64,000 bases of DNA from Thermococcus sp. EP1 (GCF_001317345.1 NZ_JXCG01000007.1:48402-112401), one strand, 5' to 3'. Numbered from the stretch's first letter, positions 36,347-44,811 are shown. Program-made: numbers and translations. Notes: a model not told the origin generated them from the letters alone.

Positions 36347-36982
36347 ATGGTGTACCTTGAACATGGTCCAGAATATGGGGCTTATCTCATCACGATAGCA
36401 TTTTATTATATTGGTGGCTTGGGAATAATACTCTATGGCGCTTATCTTAATAGAAATTATTTACTAAAAAAGGAGTTTAAATTTACTGATATAAGAGGTG
36501 GGCTTTGGCCATTTTTTAAGCGTTTTCTCCCTTGGCTTCTCATAGGCCTTTTGGTTTGGTCCGTTTCAGCTTTTAAGGCAACGGACTATTATCTCTCTCT
36601 GTATTCATTCACCATGACTGGAACCCATCTAACTTCTACAGAAGTTTTTGAAGATATGAAAGTTGATGAATTTTACAGGTTTGATATTGAAGGAATTCAA
36701 AAGCTTGGTGCTCCTTCAAGTGGGTTGTTAAAAGGTTACAAACTCCTAGATTCAAAAAAGGAGGGCCTAATAGTCAGGAGGGTCGATCAAGTGGTAATCG
36801 CTCAAGGATACCTATTTTTACCAGTGGTAAAGCTTCATATCTATGAAGTGGAAGGAAAGCAGGTAAAAGAGCTCAGAACAGCCTATCTTTTCTATCCACA
36901 ATCCCCTGGAGGGAGACTCTCAGAACTCTTTGATTTCCCATTTGAAATGTTTTTCTGGGGTGGAGGCGGAGTTGGTCCGTGA
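36347..36982 (+). CDS. Membrane protein of unknown function
   Basis: A 211-residue protein with two clear membrane helices: YLITIAFYYIGGLGIILYGAYL near the N-terminus and FLPWLLIGLLVWSVSAF near 60-76. A larger soluble domain follows, with mixed beta strands (DEFYRFDIEGIQKLG; GLIVRRVDQVVIAQGYLFLPVVKLHIYEVEG) and a Gly-rich end (FFWGGGGVGP). I do not recognise it. GAGGTGGGAAAA precedes the ATG at 36347, and TTTTAAATTTTATAGG upstream contains TATA-like sequence. Confidence 0.68.
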   Translation: MVYLEHGPEYGAYLITIAFYYIGGLGIILYGAYLNRNYLLKKEFKFTDIRGGLWPFFKRFLPWLLIGLLVWSVSAFKATDYYLSLYSFTMTGTHLTSTEVFEDMKVDEFYRFDIEGIQKLGAPSSGLLKGYKLLDSKKEGLIVRRVDQVVIAQGYLFLPVVKLHIYEVEGKQVKELRTAYLFYPQSPGGRLSELFDFPFEMFFWGGGGVGP

Positions 36983-37074
36983 TACATCATTAGACTTCGT
37001 CCATTAGGGCAGGAAGGAGGTCAATTTGCAAAACTTTTTATTTTTTGAGTTCTTATTTATAATTGGTGGAATCC

Positions 37075-37473
37075 GTGGAAGCTTTGAGACATGCTATTCT
37101 CTATAAGGGTTCAAATGAATTCTCAAAGCCTGAGTTAATCGGCACGCTTGTGCTCAAACTTGGCCTTATGGATTACATTGAGGCTAAAAACCTCGTTGAT
37201 GAAGCGATAAAAAGAGGGATAATTGAACAAAGAGGAGAGAAACTTATAATTAATGAAGAGGCTCTTAAAGAAGTAGAGACCCATGAAGATGTATTTGGTG
37301 AGATGATAAATTACATTGCTCAACAGTTAGGATGGAGTCACCTTGAGGTTCTTGAGGATTTAGAGAAATTCTCTGAGAGATATGGTGAGCTGGACAAAAA
37401 GATTCTTGCATATCTTTATGGGGTTGATAAGGGAATTGATATGTCTAGATTTAAAGATAAACTGGAGGAATAG
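37075..37473 (+). CDS. DUF2240-family protein with winged-helix-like fold
   Basis: A 132-residue protein resembling the archaeal DUF2240 family: LRHAILYKGSNEFSKPELIGTLVLKLGLMDYIEAKNLVDEAIKRGII looks like a helix-turn-helix. The C-terminal half is helical (FGEMINYIAQQLGW, LDKKILAYLYGV). GGTGG lies seven bases before GTG 37075, which I prefer to TTG 37063. It is followed two bases later by pncA, so the two probably form an operon. Function unknown; DNA or RNA binding is possible. Confidence 0.7.
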   Translation: MEALRHAILYKGSNEFSKPELIGTLVLKLGLMDYIEAKNLVDEAIKRGIIEQRGEKLIINEEALKEVETHEDVFGEMINYIAQQLGWSHLEVLEDLEKFSERYGELDKKILAYLYGVDKGIDMSRFKDKLEE

Positions 37474-37475
37474 AG

Positions 37476-38021
37476 ATGGAGGCTTTGATAATAGTTGATA
37501 TGCAGAGGGATTTTATGCCTGGGGGAGCGTTGCCAGTGCCAGAAGGGGACAAGATAATCCCAAAGATTGAGGATCTTGTTAAGAGGTTTAAGAAAAGGGG
37601 GTCACTAATAGTTGCCACCAGAGATTGGCATCCGCCCAATCATGTGAGTTTCAAGGAGAGGGGTGGACCATGGCCCAAGCACTGTGTCCAAAACACTAAA
37701 GGTGCAGAGATAGTAGTTGAACTTCCCGAGGATGCGATAATAATCTCGAAAGCAGATGAACCAGATAAAGAGGCCTATTCGGGTTTTGAAGGGACGGACT
37801 TGGCTAAAATCCTTAAAGAGAGAGGGGTTAAAAAAGTCTACCTCTGCGGGGTTGCAACTGAGTACTGTGTTAGAGCAACAGCCTTAGATGCATTAAAGGA
37901 AGGCTTTGAAGTTTATCTTCTCCAAGACGCAATAAAGGGCATAAATGCAGAAGACGAAGAAAAAGCCTTAAAAGAGTTAAAAGAAAAGGGAGCAAATATT
38001 ATAGACTCTACAGAGCTTTAA
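37476..38021 (+). CDS. pncA: Nicotinamidase
   Basis: This 181-residue isochorismatase-fold enzyme hydrolyses nicotinamide to nicotinic acid in NAD salvage. IVDMQRDFMPGGALPVPEGD has catalytic Asp8 and the N-terminal signature. ATRDWHPPNHVSF carries metal ligands. ISKADEP supplies the Lys. LCGVATEYCVRATALDA holds the nucleophile Cys with the cis-peptide motif. Length matches the P. horikoshii enzyme. GGAGGAATAGAG precedes the ATG. It is convergent with the AI-2E-family gene. Confidence 0.94.
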   Translation: MEALIIVDMQRDFMPGGALPVPEGDKIIPKIEDLVKRFKKRGSLIVATRDWHPPNHVSFKERGGPWPKHCVQNTKGAEIVVELPEDAIIISKADEPDKEAYSGFEGTDLAKILKERGVKKVYLCGVATEYCVRATALDALKEGFEVYLLQDAIKGINAEDEEKALKELKEKGANIIDSTEL

Positions 38022-38994
38022 CTCTTTTCCATTCTTTTAATAGAGCTACTACTAAGTTTAACACTATTGGGCCGATTATTAGTCCCTTTATTCCAAAACT
38101 CCATACCCCACCAATCATCCCTACAAGTACCATTGTTTCATCTAGTTTTGCCTCTTTAGCAACCAATTTTGGTCTTATGGTGAAATCTGGTATAGGGGAT
38201 ACTAGGGTTGCACCGTATATTGAAAGGAGGACTCCTTTGAGAATCATTCCATTTTTTATCATATATAACGCTCCAACAAGCCATATCATCCATCCCTCGA
38301 ATAGGGGAATAAAGCTGAAGAGTATGGTTAGTAATCCCAGTAGCAGGGCTGTTGAGAACTCCGTAATCCCAAATCCCCAAAACCCAAGGGTCATGAAAAT
38401 CCCTTTAGCAATGTTAAGGAGAAGCCACGCTCGGATGAGGGCTTGTAGGGTAACGTCGGCTCTTCTTAAGAGTTTCTTTCCTAAGTCTTCATGCCCTCCT
38501 GGAATTAGAGCATGTATTTGTTGTCTTATTTCTTCGGAGTTTGCAAGAAATGTGTAAAATACAGTGAGAAAGATAGCCAACTGAAGAAGGTACTTTGGGA
38601 TTGAAAAAGCATAACTCTGAACGTATTCCGTTAATTTTGGGGTCAGCTGATTGTATATCTTTTGAAGGATATCATGGGTTCCAAAGGGAAGCTCAAGCTT
38701 TAAACTCCATGAAACAAAGTTCATTATATCTTTGTAGAAGGAAAAGACGAGGTCTTTTATTATTAGCACCACTTCAACTGTTATTAGTATGGAGAGTGCT
38801 ATTAAGAGTATAGTGAGTGTTAAGGCTGCTTTTTTACGGTCAATTCTTTTTGAAAGGCGTTTGTGAAGTGGCAAGACTGCATAGGACAATACAGCGGCAA
38901 AGAATATTGCTGATAACAGAGGAGCTATTATTTTCCATGCTAGGTAAATAATTATTAATGTCACACTTACCCATATAATCCCTTCTGCCTTCAT
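38008..38994 (-). CDS. AI-2E/TerC-like (UPF0118) family membrane transporter
   Basis: A 328-residue protein with seven or eight membrane helices. FFAAVLSYAVLPLHKRLSKRI, ALLLGLLTILFSFIPLFEGWMIW and IGGVWSFGIKGLIIGPIVLNLV match the AI-2E transporter family (UPF0118/YdiK), whose members include Na+/H+ antiporters and putative exporters. GGGAGAAAC precedes the ATG at 38994, and CTTAATATATTC lies about 35 bases upstream as TATA. Earlier in-frame starts at 39081 and 39063 fall in or next to the tail of the PP-loop gene. Substrate unknown. Confidence 0.85.
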   Translation of the reverse strand: MKAEGIIWVSVTLIIIYLAWKIIAPLLSAIFFAAVLSYAVLPLHKRLSKRIDRKKAALTLTILLIALSILITVEVVLIIKDLVFSFYKDIMNFVSWSLKLELPFGTHDILQKIYNQLTPKLTEYVQSYAFSIPKYLLQLAIFLTVFYTFLANSEEIRQQIHALIPGGHEDLGKKLLRRADVTLQALIRAWLLLNIAKGIFMTLGFWGFGITEFSTALLLGLLTILFSFIPLFEGWMIWLVGALYMIKNGMILKGVLLSIYGATLVSPIPDFTIRPKLVAKEAKLDETMVLVGMIGGVWSFGIKGLIIGPIVLNLVVALLKEWKRVKAL

Positions 38995-39070
38995 GTTTCT
39001 CCCAGTGCCTAGATTTTGTCTTAAGAATATATTAAGCTTTTTTTGATGGTGTTCTACATCCATGAAAGTC

Positions 39071-39901
39071 TCATTCTTCAAGACTTGGATGAGTTAATCC
39101 AAGCTTTGTATATATCTCCTTCTCAATTTCTTCTGGTATTTCAGGCTTATTTACTTTCTTTAGGGCCTTTTCTTTGTCTATGAGTCCAAACCTAACTAAA
39201 GCCGCCATCCTCCGCATCTCAAAGCTGTAACCGTGTTTCTCATAATATCTCTTGAGAGCAGGCCCCAGAACAAGGCAATTTGTTGTATAGCCCGCTAGCT
39301 CTGGAAACTTAAAGGGGAGTTTTTCAAGAATCTTAAATCTTTCTTTCTCTGTCATAAGACTTAACAGTCGAATCTGAATAATTCCATCGCTCATTAATCT
39401 ATAGGGGTGATGACCAAAGGGAAGTTCATGCCCCGTGATTATATACTTGATTCCCTTTTTTAGAGCATATTTTCTAAGTCTTCTCATAGTTCTGGATGAA
39501 CATTTCTTACATGGGGACTTAGCTTTGAGGAATGCTTCTTTAAAGATATCAGAGTAATCATATCGGAGAATGGTTAAAGGAACATCCAAGTACTGGGCTA
39601 TTCTTTTAGCATTTGCTATAGCCTCTTTTGCTATGAATCCATGATCAACCATCACAGCCTCAACTTCAACATTATAAAATTCTTTTGCAAGATAAAGAGC
39701 AACAGTGCTATCTTTTCCTCCAGAAAAAGCGACTATGGCTCTATCTACATTTGCCATTAGTGCTTCTAGTTCTCTCCTTATCTTATCTTTATCAGGTCTA
39801 TGAGCAAGATAGTGTATGCATTCTTTGCATAGAGCCTTTCCATCTACGATTCTAATCTTTGCTGTTCTTTCATCATATATGCAAAGTGAACATTTGAGCA
39901 T
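39071..39901 (-). CDS. PP-loop ATPase, tRNA 2-thiolation type (TtcA/Ncs6-like)
   Basis: The 276-residue protein has an N-terminal zinc knuckle (CSLC...CKEC), then the PP-loop AIVAFSGGKDSTVALYL near residue 60. CKKCSSRTMRRL and ITGHELPFGHHPYRL match the Cys-rich catalytic segments of sulfur-transferring tRNA modification ATPases, which adenylate uridine or cytidine before thiolation. It is probably a tRNA sulfurtransferase, but the target base is uncertain. GGTGAATGAC precedes the ATG at 39901. It directly follows the radical SAM gene (stop at 39903), so coupled function is likely. Confidence 0.82.
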   Translation of the reverse strand: MLKCSLCIYDERTAKIRIVDGKALCKECIHYLAHRPDKDKIRRELEALMANVDRAIVAFSGGKDSTVALYLAKEFYNVEVEAVMVDHGFIAKEAIANAKRIAQYLDVPLTILRYDYSDIFKEAFLKAKSPCKKCSSRTMRRLRKYALKKGIKYIITGHELPFGHHPYRLMSDGIIQIRLLSLMTEKERFKILEKLPFKFPELAGYTTNCLVLGPALKRYYEKHGYSFEMRRMAALVRFGLIDKEKALKKVNKPEIPEEIEKEIYTKLGLTHPSLEE

Positions 39902-39902
39902 G

Positions 39903-41033
39903 TCATTCACCGAAGTACTTTATGCGGATCTCTTTAGCTGTTTCTTCATTAGCTCCTTTTATCAGAACTTTTCCTGTCTTGAAGATCATTATCTCCGCAT
40001 TTCCATCCCAAAATCGTATATAACTCTTGCTGGACTCATAGTCGATGCCAAGTGCCTTTATTCTTGATACGATGTCGTTTAGCTTTACTCCATGTACCTT
40101 GAACCTGATTGCTCCATCACATGTTTCTTCAATTTCTGTTCTCTTTCTTTTTACTATTGGAGCAACATCTCTCCCAATTCTCTTTGCGCTGAAGAGTGTA
40201 AGGGGATCCATAGTTCTGTAAATGGTCAGTTGGCAACCACTTATTCTAACGTCAATATATTTCTTTGCTTCCATGGCAGTTTTTAGGTATTCCTTTATGC
40301 TCTCTGCTTTTTCAAAGTCAAGTCCTGCTTTTTTTAATCTTTCTTCGTTAAGTTCATGAACTGTCAAAGGCTGAAGCATCATTTCATCTATGCCTAGAGA
40401 AGCTGCTAATTCTGCTATTTTTGGAATATCTTCATCGTTTATACCTGGCATGAAGATAGTTCTTACGATGGAACGAACGCTTTTATCCCTTCCCACTATC
40501 CTAAGGGCATTCACGACCTTATCAAAGGTATCAGCATTAGTTATCATTTTATGCTTCTCTCTTGAAGCGGCATCCAAACTAATCATCACCAGATCAAAGT
40601 CTAACTTTTCCCATAGTTCCTCCGTTAATAGTGAGCCATTTGTTTGTAAATCTAATCTCGCATTTGGAAATCTTTCACGGAGCATCCTATTAACTTCTAT
40701 TATTTTCGGACTTATGAGGGGTTCTCCATACTGGGAAACTGTAATCGCATATGGGTTTTCCCATCCATAATAACCTGATTTTGGTGCCTTTCCCAACTTT
40801 AGGGCAACATTTGAGTAACAAAAGATACAGTCGTGATTACATGCTGGAGTAAGCTCATAACTCGGATGGTGAACGGGATTTTCTATACTCAAATCTAGCC
40901 CTTGACACCCTATACAATGAGTGGGGGGTACTAAATCGTCCACGAATTTTTTTAATAATCTAGCCTCTCTATTTTCCAAAATTTGAGGCTCTACACCCAT
41001 TTTTCTCGCAAATTCTTCCCAGCTGTATTTCAT
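39903..41033 (-). CDS. Archaeal radical SAM enzyme (COG2100 type)
   Basis: A 376-residue protein with the radical SAM motif CNHDCIFC (Cys65, Cys69, Cys72), preceded by another Cys pair CIGC (Cys40, Cys43) that may hold an auxiliary cluster. QYGEPLISPKI is the GGE-like SAM-binding motif, and DLQTNGSLL and VMISLDAAS complete the barrel. The C-terminal ~85 residues are a separate small alpha/beta domain. Substrate unknown. The tight link to a PP-loop tRNA-thiolation-like gene suggests RNA modification. GGTGAGAGA precedes the ATG. Confidence 0.85.
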   Translation of the reverse strand: MKYSWEEFARKMGVEPQILENREARLLKKFVDDLVPPTHCIGCQGLDLSIENPVHHPSYELTPACNHDCIFCYSNVALKLGKAPKSGYYGWENPYAITVSQYGEPLISPKIIEVNRMLRERFPNARLDLQTNGSLLTEELWEKLDFDLVMISLDAASREKHKMITNADTFDKVVNALRIVGRDKSVRSIVRTIFMPGINDEDIPKIAELAASLGIDEMMLQPLTVHELNEERLKKAGLDFEKAESIKEYLKTAMEAKKYIDVRISGCQLTIYRTMDPLTLFSAKRIGRDVAPIVKRKRTEIEETCDGAIRFKVHGVKLNDIVSRIKALGIDYESSKSYIRFWDGNAEIMIFKTGKVLIKGANEETAKEIRIKYFGE

Positions 41034-41101
41034 TCTCTCACCGAAGAAACCTTATAGAAAAGCATTAAAAACTTGACGTTTTTTGATGAGATGGTGGGTT
41101 T

Positions 41102-41263
41102 ATGAAAATAACAATTAAGAAGAAAGCATTCCTCGAAGAGGTTCCAGAGGTTGTTAAAGAGCTCGTTAATGGATATGGGATTTCACTAAAATCCATCACG
41201 ATAGAAGAGGATGAGAAAGGGTGTTATACGGTATTTGCTACTTACGAGAGCTCTATTTCTTAA
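41102..41263 (+). CDS. Small protein of unknown function, 53 residues
   Basis: The short frame starts with ATG after GGTGGGTTT and encodes a basic N-terminal strand and helix (MKITIKKKAFLEEV, VVKELVNGYG), then an acidic strand (ITIEEDEKGCYTVFATYESS). Codon use and ribosome binding site look genuine. It is divergent from the radical SAM gene and overlaps the convergent taw2 stop by 11 bases. The beta-alpha-beta pattern could be a small subunit or toxin/antitoxin-size fold, but no family is recognised. Confidence 0.65.
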   Translation: MKITIKKKAFLEEVPEVVKELVNGYGISLKSITIEEDEKGCYTVFATYESSIS

Positions 41264-42095
41264 ACACTTTAATGTCTAAAACAACATGCCAAACTCCTGG
41301 AGCATAACGCTTTAGTATTCTACTTTCTAAGAGTTCTGTTTCGTATCCCTGCTCATTGGCCATTTTCTGAAAAGTTGCAAACGGCTCTCTCGGCATCAAT
41401 TTCTCTGGAACTGTGTTATGGTAGTGGATTATTGCTTCATTTTTTGCTATCTCTAAAGCCTTTGGAATAAATTCGTGAGTTTTAACAACGTATCCCATGA
41501 GGATTCTATCCGCTATATTCTCTCCCTTAAATTCACGATTATCGATGTTATATGCGGTCATTCTGTCCTGAACTTTGTTAAGTTCAATGTTCTCAACTAA
41601 AAACTGGAATGTGTAAGGGCTTTTTTCGATGGCTATCACTCTAGCTCTACAGTGTTTTGCTATTGGTAAGCTTAAATGGCCGATTCCTGCGAACATATCA
41701 ACCACTAATTCGTTTGGGTTAGCTATGCTTGCCATCCTAACCCTTTCTTTCACATTGGCTGGAGAGAACATAACTTTGGAAGCGTCGAACTTGTATAGAA
41801 TACCGTTTTCCTTGTGTATTGTCACTGGATCATTCCCATAGATTATCTCATAGTTTGTCTCCCTAAACTCTCCACCTATTTTTCCCTTCCTTAAGACGGT
41901 TTTAACACCTAGGACCTTTGCATAGGCTTCTGCTATTTCCTTTTTGTACGGGAGGAGTTCTTCTCTGAGGGGGAGAATTAAAATGTCTCCTAGCTGGACC
42001 CAATGTTTTGGGAGAAGGTTAACTAACTCTGGAGGGAGTTTTCTACTTAGTATCTCTCTTATCCTGGGTTTTATAAGCTGAGTTCTCTTTGGCAT
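41253..42095 (-). CDS. taw2: tRNA-Phe wyosine synthesis protein Taw2 (aminocarboxypropyl transferase)
   Basis: This 280-residue protein closely matches the archaeal TYW2 of P. horikoshii (PH0793) from memory. It transfers the 3-amino-3-carboxypropyl group of S-adenosylmethionine to 4-demethylwyosine at position 37 of tRNA-Phe. Visible motifs are VDMFAGIGHLSLPIA (SAM loop), VIAIEKSPYTFQFLVENI, ILMGYVVKTHEFIPKAL and HYHNTVPEKLMPREPF. The ATG has no ribosome binding site, and AATATAAACCC lies about 26 bases upstream, so the mRNA is probably leaderless. Confidence 0.93.
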   Translation of the reverse strand: MPKRTQLIKPRIREILSRKLPPELVNLLPKHWVQLGDILILPLREELLPYKKEIAEAYAKVLGVKTVLRKGKIGGEFRETNYEIIYGNDPVTIHKENGILYKFDASKVMFSPANVKERVRMASIANPNELVVDMFAGIGHLSLPIAKHCRARVIAIEKSPYTFQFLVENIELNKVQDRMTAYNIDNREFKGENIADRILMGYVVKTHEFIPKALEIAKNEAIIHYHNTVPEKLMPREPFATFQKMANEQGYETELLESRILKRYAPGVWHVVLDIKVFKK

Positions 42096-42221
42096 CAGAG
42101 GGAATTTGAAAGGGGGTTTATATTGTTTTCTTTATTTTGTTTTCTGGTAGAGAAGAAAAACAAAACTTGGATATAAATTGGTCATTTCGGCAAAAAACGA
42201 TAGAAAAAGCTTAAAAAGAAG

Positions 42222-42246
42222 GGTTCCTCATAATCATTTGAGAACC
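42222..42246 (+). promoter_or_regulatory. Hairpin in the leader of the 114-residue protein gene
   Basis: GGTT and CTCA pair with TGAG and AACC around an 8-base loop with one bulged C. It lies between a TATA-like stretch near 42210-42218 and the ribosome binding site CCGGAGG before ATG 42269. It could modulate translation; purely structural inference. Confidence 0.3.
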
Positions 42247-42268
42247 TCACCGGAGGTAGAGTTTAACA

Positions 42269-42613
42269 ATGGATGATGAATCTTCGAGTAGTTTTTGGTT
42301 GAGCAAGATTTTAAAATCGAAGAGAAAAGAAAGCGTCATTGAGCAAAGGATAACAGAGGACGCATATAGAGATTTGAGGGCTCTTTTAATGAGGGCTAAA
42401 CCAGAGATAGTTGGGAATAGAGTTATTCTGAAGTTACCAAACGGTACAGTCGAATTAACAAAGGATAAACTTAGAGTAATTTCGGACAGTAGAGAACATG
42501 CAGAAAAGATTCTTAGAAACCTTCACCACTACTCAATGCCGCCTGGTCTCTGGCCTGCCTATGGACTGAGCTACTCAATAAAGAAGGGCTCTCTGTTAAA
42601 AAGTAGAAGTTAA
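42269..42613 (+). CDS. Conserved hypothetical protein, 114 residues
   Basis: A soluble basic protein. The N-terminus is low-complexity (MDDESSSSF), and a helix with many charges follows (KRKESVIEQRITEDAYRDLRALLMRAK). The pair GNRVILKLPNGTVELTKDKLRVI looks like a beta hairpin, and the C-terminal LHHYSMPPGLWPAYGLSYS is rich in Pro, Trp and Tyr. I do not recognise the family. CGGAGGT lies 11 bases before the ATG, behind a small hairpin. Confidence 0.65.
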   Translation: MDDESSSSFWLSKILKSKRKESVIEQRITEDAYRDLRALLMRAKPEIVGNRVILKLPNGTVELTKDKLRVISDSREHAEKILRNLHHYSMPPGLWPAYGLSYSIKKGSLLKSRS

Positions 42614-42663
42614 TTTTTCTTTTTACCTCAAATATTTTAAACCTCTAAGTCTTATTTTGATTA

Positions 42664-42720
42664 GCGGATGATGGGCCTTGCCCAGTCTGAGTTAATGATG
42701 ACGTCGGTATTAGCTGACGC
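42664..42720 (+). ncRNA. C/D box guide sRNA (2'-O-methylation)
   Basis: All parts of an archaeal C/D sRNA are present in order. A terminal stem GCG/CGC (42664-42666 with 42718-42720) encloses box C ATGATGG (42668-42674, one change from RTGATGA), a guide, box D' CTGA (42687-42690), box C' ATGATGA (42695-42701, perfect), a 12-base guide CGTCGGTATTAG, and box D CTGA (42714-42717). The ~57-base size and 4-base D'-C' spacer are typical. It lies in a 144-base intergenic gap. By the N+5 rule the D guide would methylate the base pairing with 42709; the target would read CTAATACCGACG. The target molecule is not assigned. Confidence 0.85.
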
Positions 42721-42757
42721 GTTTAACAAGGCCCTTTAAAATTTAGGGGGAGCTTGA

Positions 42758-43372
42758 ATGAGTGAACTGCTAGAATTTTATGCTAGCGAAGCGATGACAT
42801 GCCCTAGAAGAATATATTTCCGTCTTAAAGGATATAAAGAAAAATGGCCCGAGTTTGTCAGGGTCAGACTTGAACAGGGAGTTAATACTCACAATGTTCT
42901 TGGGGAAGTCCTTAAGCGGAGGTTTGGCTTTGAACTTGAAAAGCACATTGTCTTGAAGTCTCCTAGGCTTGGACTTGAAATCCATGGAAGGATAGATGCT
43001 TATAGGAATTTTCCCATTGAGATAAAGGGGAAAACTTCTCTTCCTCGAATCCCATATGAGTATCACTTGGCCCAGTTGAATGTCTACTTAAGATGGGCCG
43101 AGAGTGAATATGGGTATCTTTATTATGTTAAACTCCATGAAGAGCCCAAAAAAATTTTAGGAGGGATTGATTTTTCGAGATTTCCAATAGTTAAGGGAAG
43201 AAACTTCAAAGCCTTTGAAGTCCCATATGACGAAAAGCTCTTCAAAGAGACAGTAAAGCAATTCTATAAAATAAAAATGTATTATGAAAGGGACATTCCA
43301 CCAGAAGGCTGGAGAGACTATACGTGCAAGTTCTGTCCTTATTACTATCTTTGCTCTACCAATGGAGATTAG
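42758..43372 (+). CDS. Stand-alone Cas4-like PD-(D/E)XK nuclease
   Basis: The 204-residue protein matches the Cas4/DUF83 family: an early Cys in MTCPRRIYFRLKGY, nuclease core HGRIDAYRNFPIEIKGKTS (Asp and ExK), QLNVYLRWAES, and a C-terminal trio CKFCPYYYLC. The four Cys would bind a 4Fe-4S cluster. Such enzymes cut single-stranded DNA. No CRISPR repeats or other cas genes are in the window, so this is probably a housekeeping or orphan Cas4 homologue with a DNA-repair role. GGGGGAGCTTGA precedes the ATG. Confidence 0.85.
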   Translation: MSELLEFYASEAMTCPRRIYFRLKGYKEKWPEFVRVRLEQGVNTHNVLGEVLKRRFGFELEKHIVLKSPRLGLEIHGRIDAYRNFPIEIKGKTSLPRIPYEYHLAQLNVYLRWAESEYGYLYYVKLHEEPKKILGGIDFSRFPIVKGRNFKAFEVPYDEKLFKETVKQFYKIKMYYERDIPPEGWRDYTCKFCPYYYLCSTNGD

Positions 43373-44241
43373 GATTTGGTTTTCCACTTAAGATCCTTTT
43401 CTACTACAGGTTCTATGAGATCTCTGTTGTAGAGACTTGCTATCATTGCCCTTATAGGGACTTGGTTTAGGGCCAATATTTGTGGAGTTATCTTGGCTTC
43501 AAACTCTTTTGCAAGGGCATAACTAAGCTCACTTACACTTTTTGGCTCTTTTAAGAGTTCAAGGATTCTTTCTTCTCCCTCTTCAACTCGTTTGAGATTC
43601 AGCTCAAGAAGGTTTGTGGCATTTTCTCCCTTTACAGCTTTTCCATGTGAGGGAATCAGGAGGAGGCCTTCTTCAGCGTACTCCATAAGTCTTTTTATGG
43701 ACTCTTTGAAGAGATCTGACTCCACTAGGTAGGGTAATCCAACAGACTGGATTACTTTCTCTCCAAAGAAACTATCTCCAGCATAGAGAACCGCGTTTTC
43801 CTCATCAAAGAAACCGGTCATTCCTGGAGAATGTCCAGGAAGTTCGATTGTTCTGAGTCCAAAGAGTTCATCTCCCCATTCAAAAACACCATAAACTTTC
43901 ACCTCTTGAGGAAACTGATACACTAAAAAACCCTTGGGTGCTTTTGACCCAAAAGTTAGTAGTTCTCTATTAAGAGGACTCTCGGCGATTGAGAATTCAT
44001 ACCTATGAATGAAGAGGGGCTTTTTGAGTTTTGGGGCAATTGCTAGATGATCTGCGTGTCCATGGGTGGCGAGCATATATTCGATCTCTACACCAAGTTT
44101 TCTGAGTTCTCTTCTAAGTTCCTTATGCCTCTTACTCCCGTGGCCTGGGTCAGTTATTACAGTTCTTTCACCGATTTTTATTAGTGTGGAGGGACTCCCG
44201 GGATAAAGATATAAATTTTCCCCAAGCTTTTCAAGTGCCAC
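43369..44241 (-). CDS. Metallo-beta-lactamase-fold hydrolase
   Basis: A 290-residue protein with the zinc motif THGHADHLA (HxHxDH), a further His in LPGHSPGMTGF, Asp in LYAGDSFFG, and a C-terminal His in IPSHGKAV. That is the complete MBL metal set. The last ~70 residues are a winged-helix-like LACTB2-type domain (LELLKEPKSVSELSYALAKEFEAKI). LACTB2-like proteins are RNases or thioester hydrolases; substrate unknown. GGTGAGTATT precedes GTG 44241; an upstream TTG at 44253 is less likely. Confidence 0.88.
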   Translation of the reverse strand: MALEKLGENLYLYPGSPSTLIKIGERTVITDPGHGSKRHKELRRELRKLGVEIEYMLATHGHADHLAIAPKLKKPLFIHRYEFSIAESPLNRELLTFGSKAPKGFLVYQFPQEVKVYGVFEWGDELFGLRTIELPGHSPGMTGFFDEENAVLYAGDSFFGEKVIQSVGLPYLVESDLFKESIKRLMEYAEEGLLLIPSHGKAVKGENATNLLELNLKRVEEGEERILELLKEPKSVSELSYALAKEFEAKITPQILALNQVPIRAMIASLYNRDLIEPVVEKDLKWKTKS

Positions 44242-44271
44242 AATACTCACCAAGAAAAATAGCTTTTGAGA

Positions 44272-44811
44272 TTAATAACCTTTCAGTTTTTTGAGTTCTT
44301 CAATTAGTTCTCCAAAATATTTGTGGAATTCACTCTGTTCTAAATATTCTAAGGCATTCCAGAATTCATCTAATCCTTTAATTCCGGCCTTTTCATATTC
44401 CCAAGCCTGGAGAATCATTTCTAATTTATCAGCAAACTTTACAAGCCTTCCTTCAAGGCTTTTTTCTTCTTCATACTCTCGAAAGAGTTCGAAATATTCT
44501 ACTTTCTCGGCCCCAAGAATGTCTACCATTGCTTTTCTTTCAGCTTTTTTCTTATCCACATAATGTTGGGCCTCTAGAGGTAGGTCTGTTATTTTCGCTT
44601 CCGCAAGATCATGAAGAAGAGCTATCTTAAGAGCTCTTTCTGCGTTAATCGAAACTCCTCTTTTCTTAAGTTCATCTGCTAAGAATAGTGTTATAAGAGC
44701 AACACGAAAGCAATGTTCTGCAACACTTTCTGGGTGTGGAACTCCTCTAAGCAACCACCCCATTCTCGGGAGTTTTTTCAATTTTCCTGCCTCGATGAAC
44801 GTATCCAGCAT
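44272..44811 (-). CDS. HD-domain phosphohydrolase (YfbR/HDDC2 type)
   Basis: The 179-residue protein has the HD metal motif set: PESVAEHCFRVALITLFLADEL, LLHDLAEAKITDLP (HD plus E), and KFADKLEMILQAWEYEKAG with the final Asp. Relatives are 5'-deoxynucleotidases acting on dNMPs. GGAGGAGTAATA precedes the ATG. It follows the OB-fold-like gene by two bases in one operon. Confidence 0.9.
   Translation of the reverse strand: MLDTFIEAGKLKKLPRMGWLLRGVPHPESVAEHCFRVALITLFLADELKKRGVSINAERALKIALLHDLAEAKITDLPLEAQHYVDKKKAERKAMVDILGAEKVEYFELFREYEEEKSLEGRLVKFADKLEMILQAWEYEKAGIKGLDEFWNALEYLEQSEFHKYFGELIEELKKLKGY

Noticed and set aside
42758..43372. CRISPR-Cas locus
   Set aside because: The Cas4-like gene stands alone and no direct repeats with regular spacers are seen anywhere in the window.
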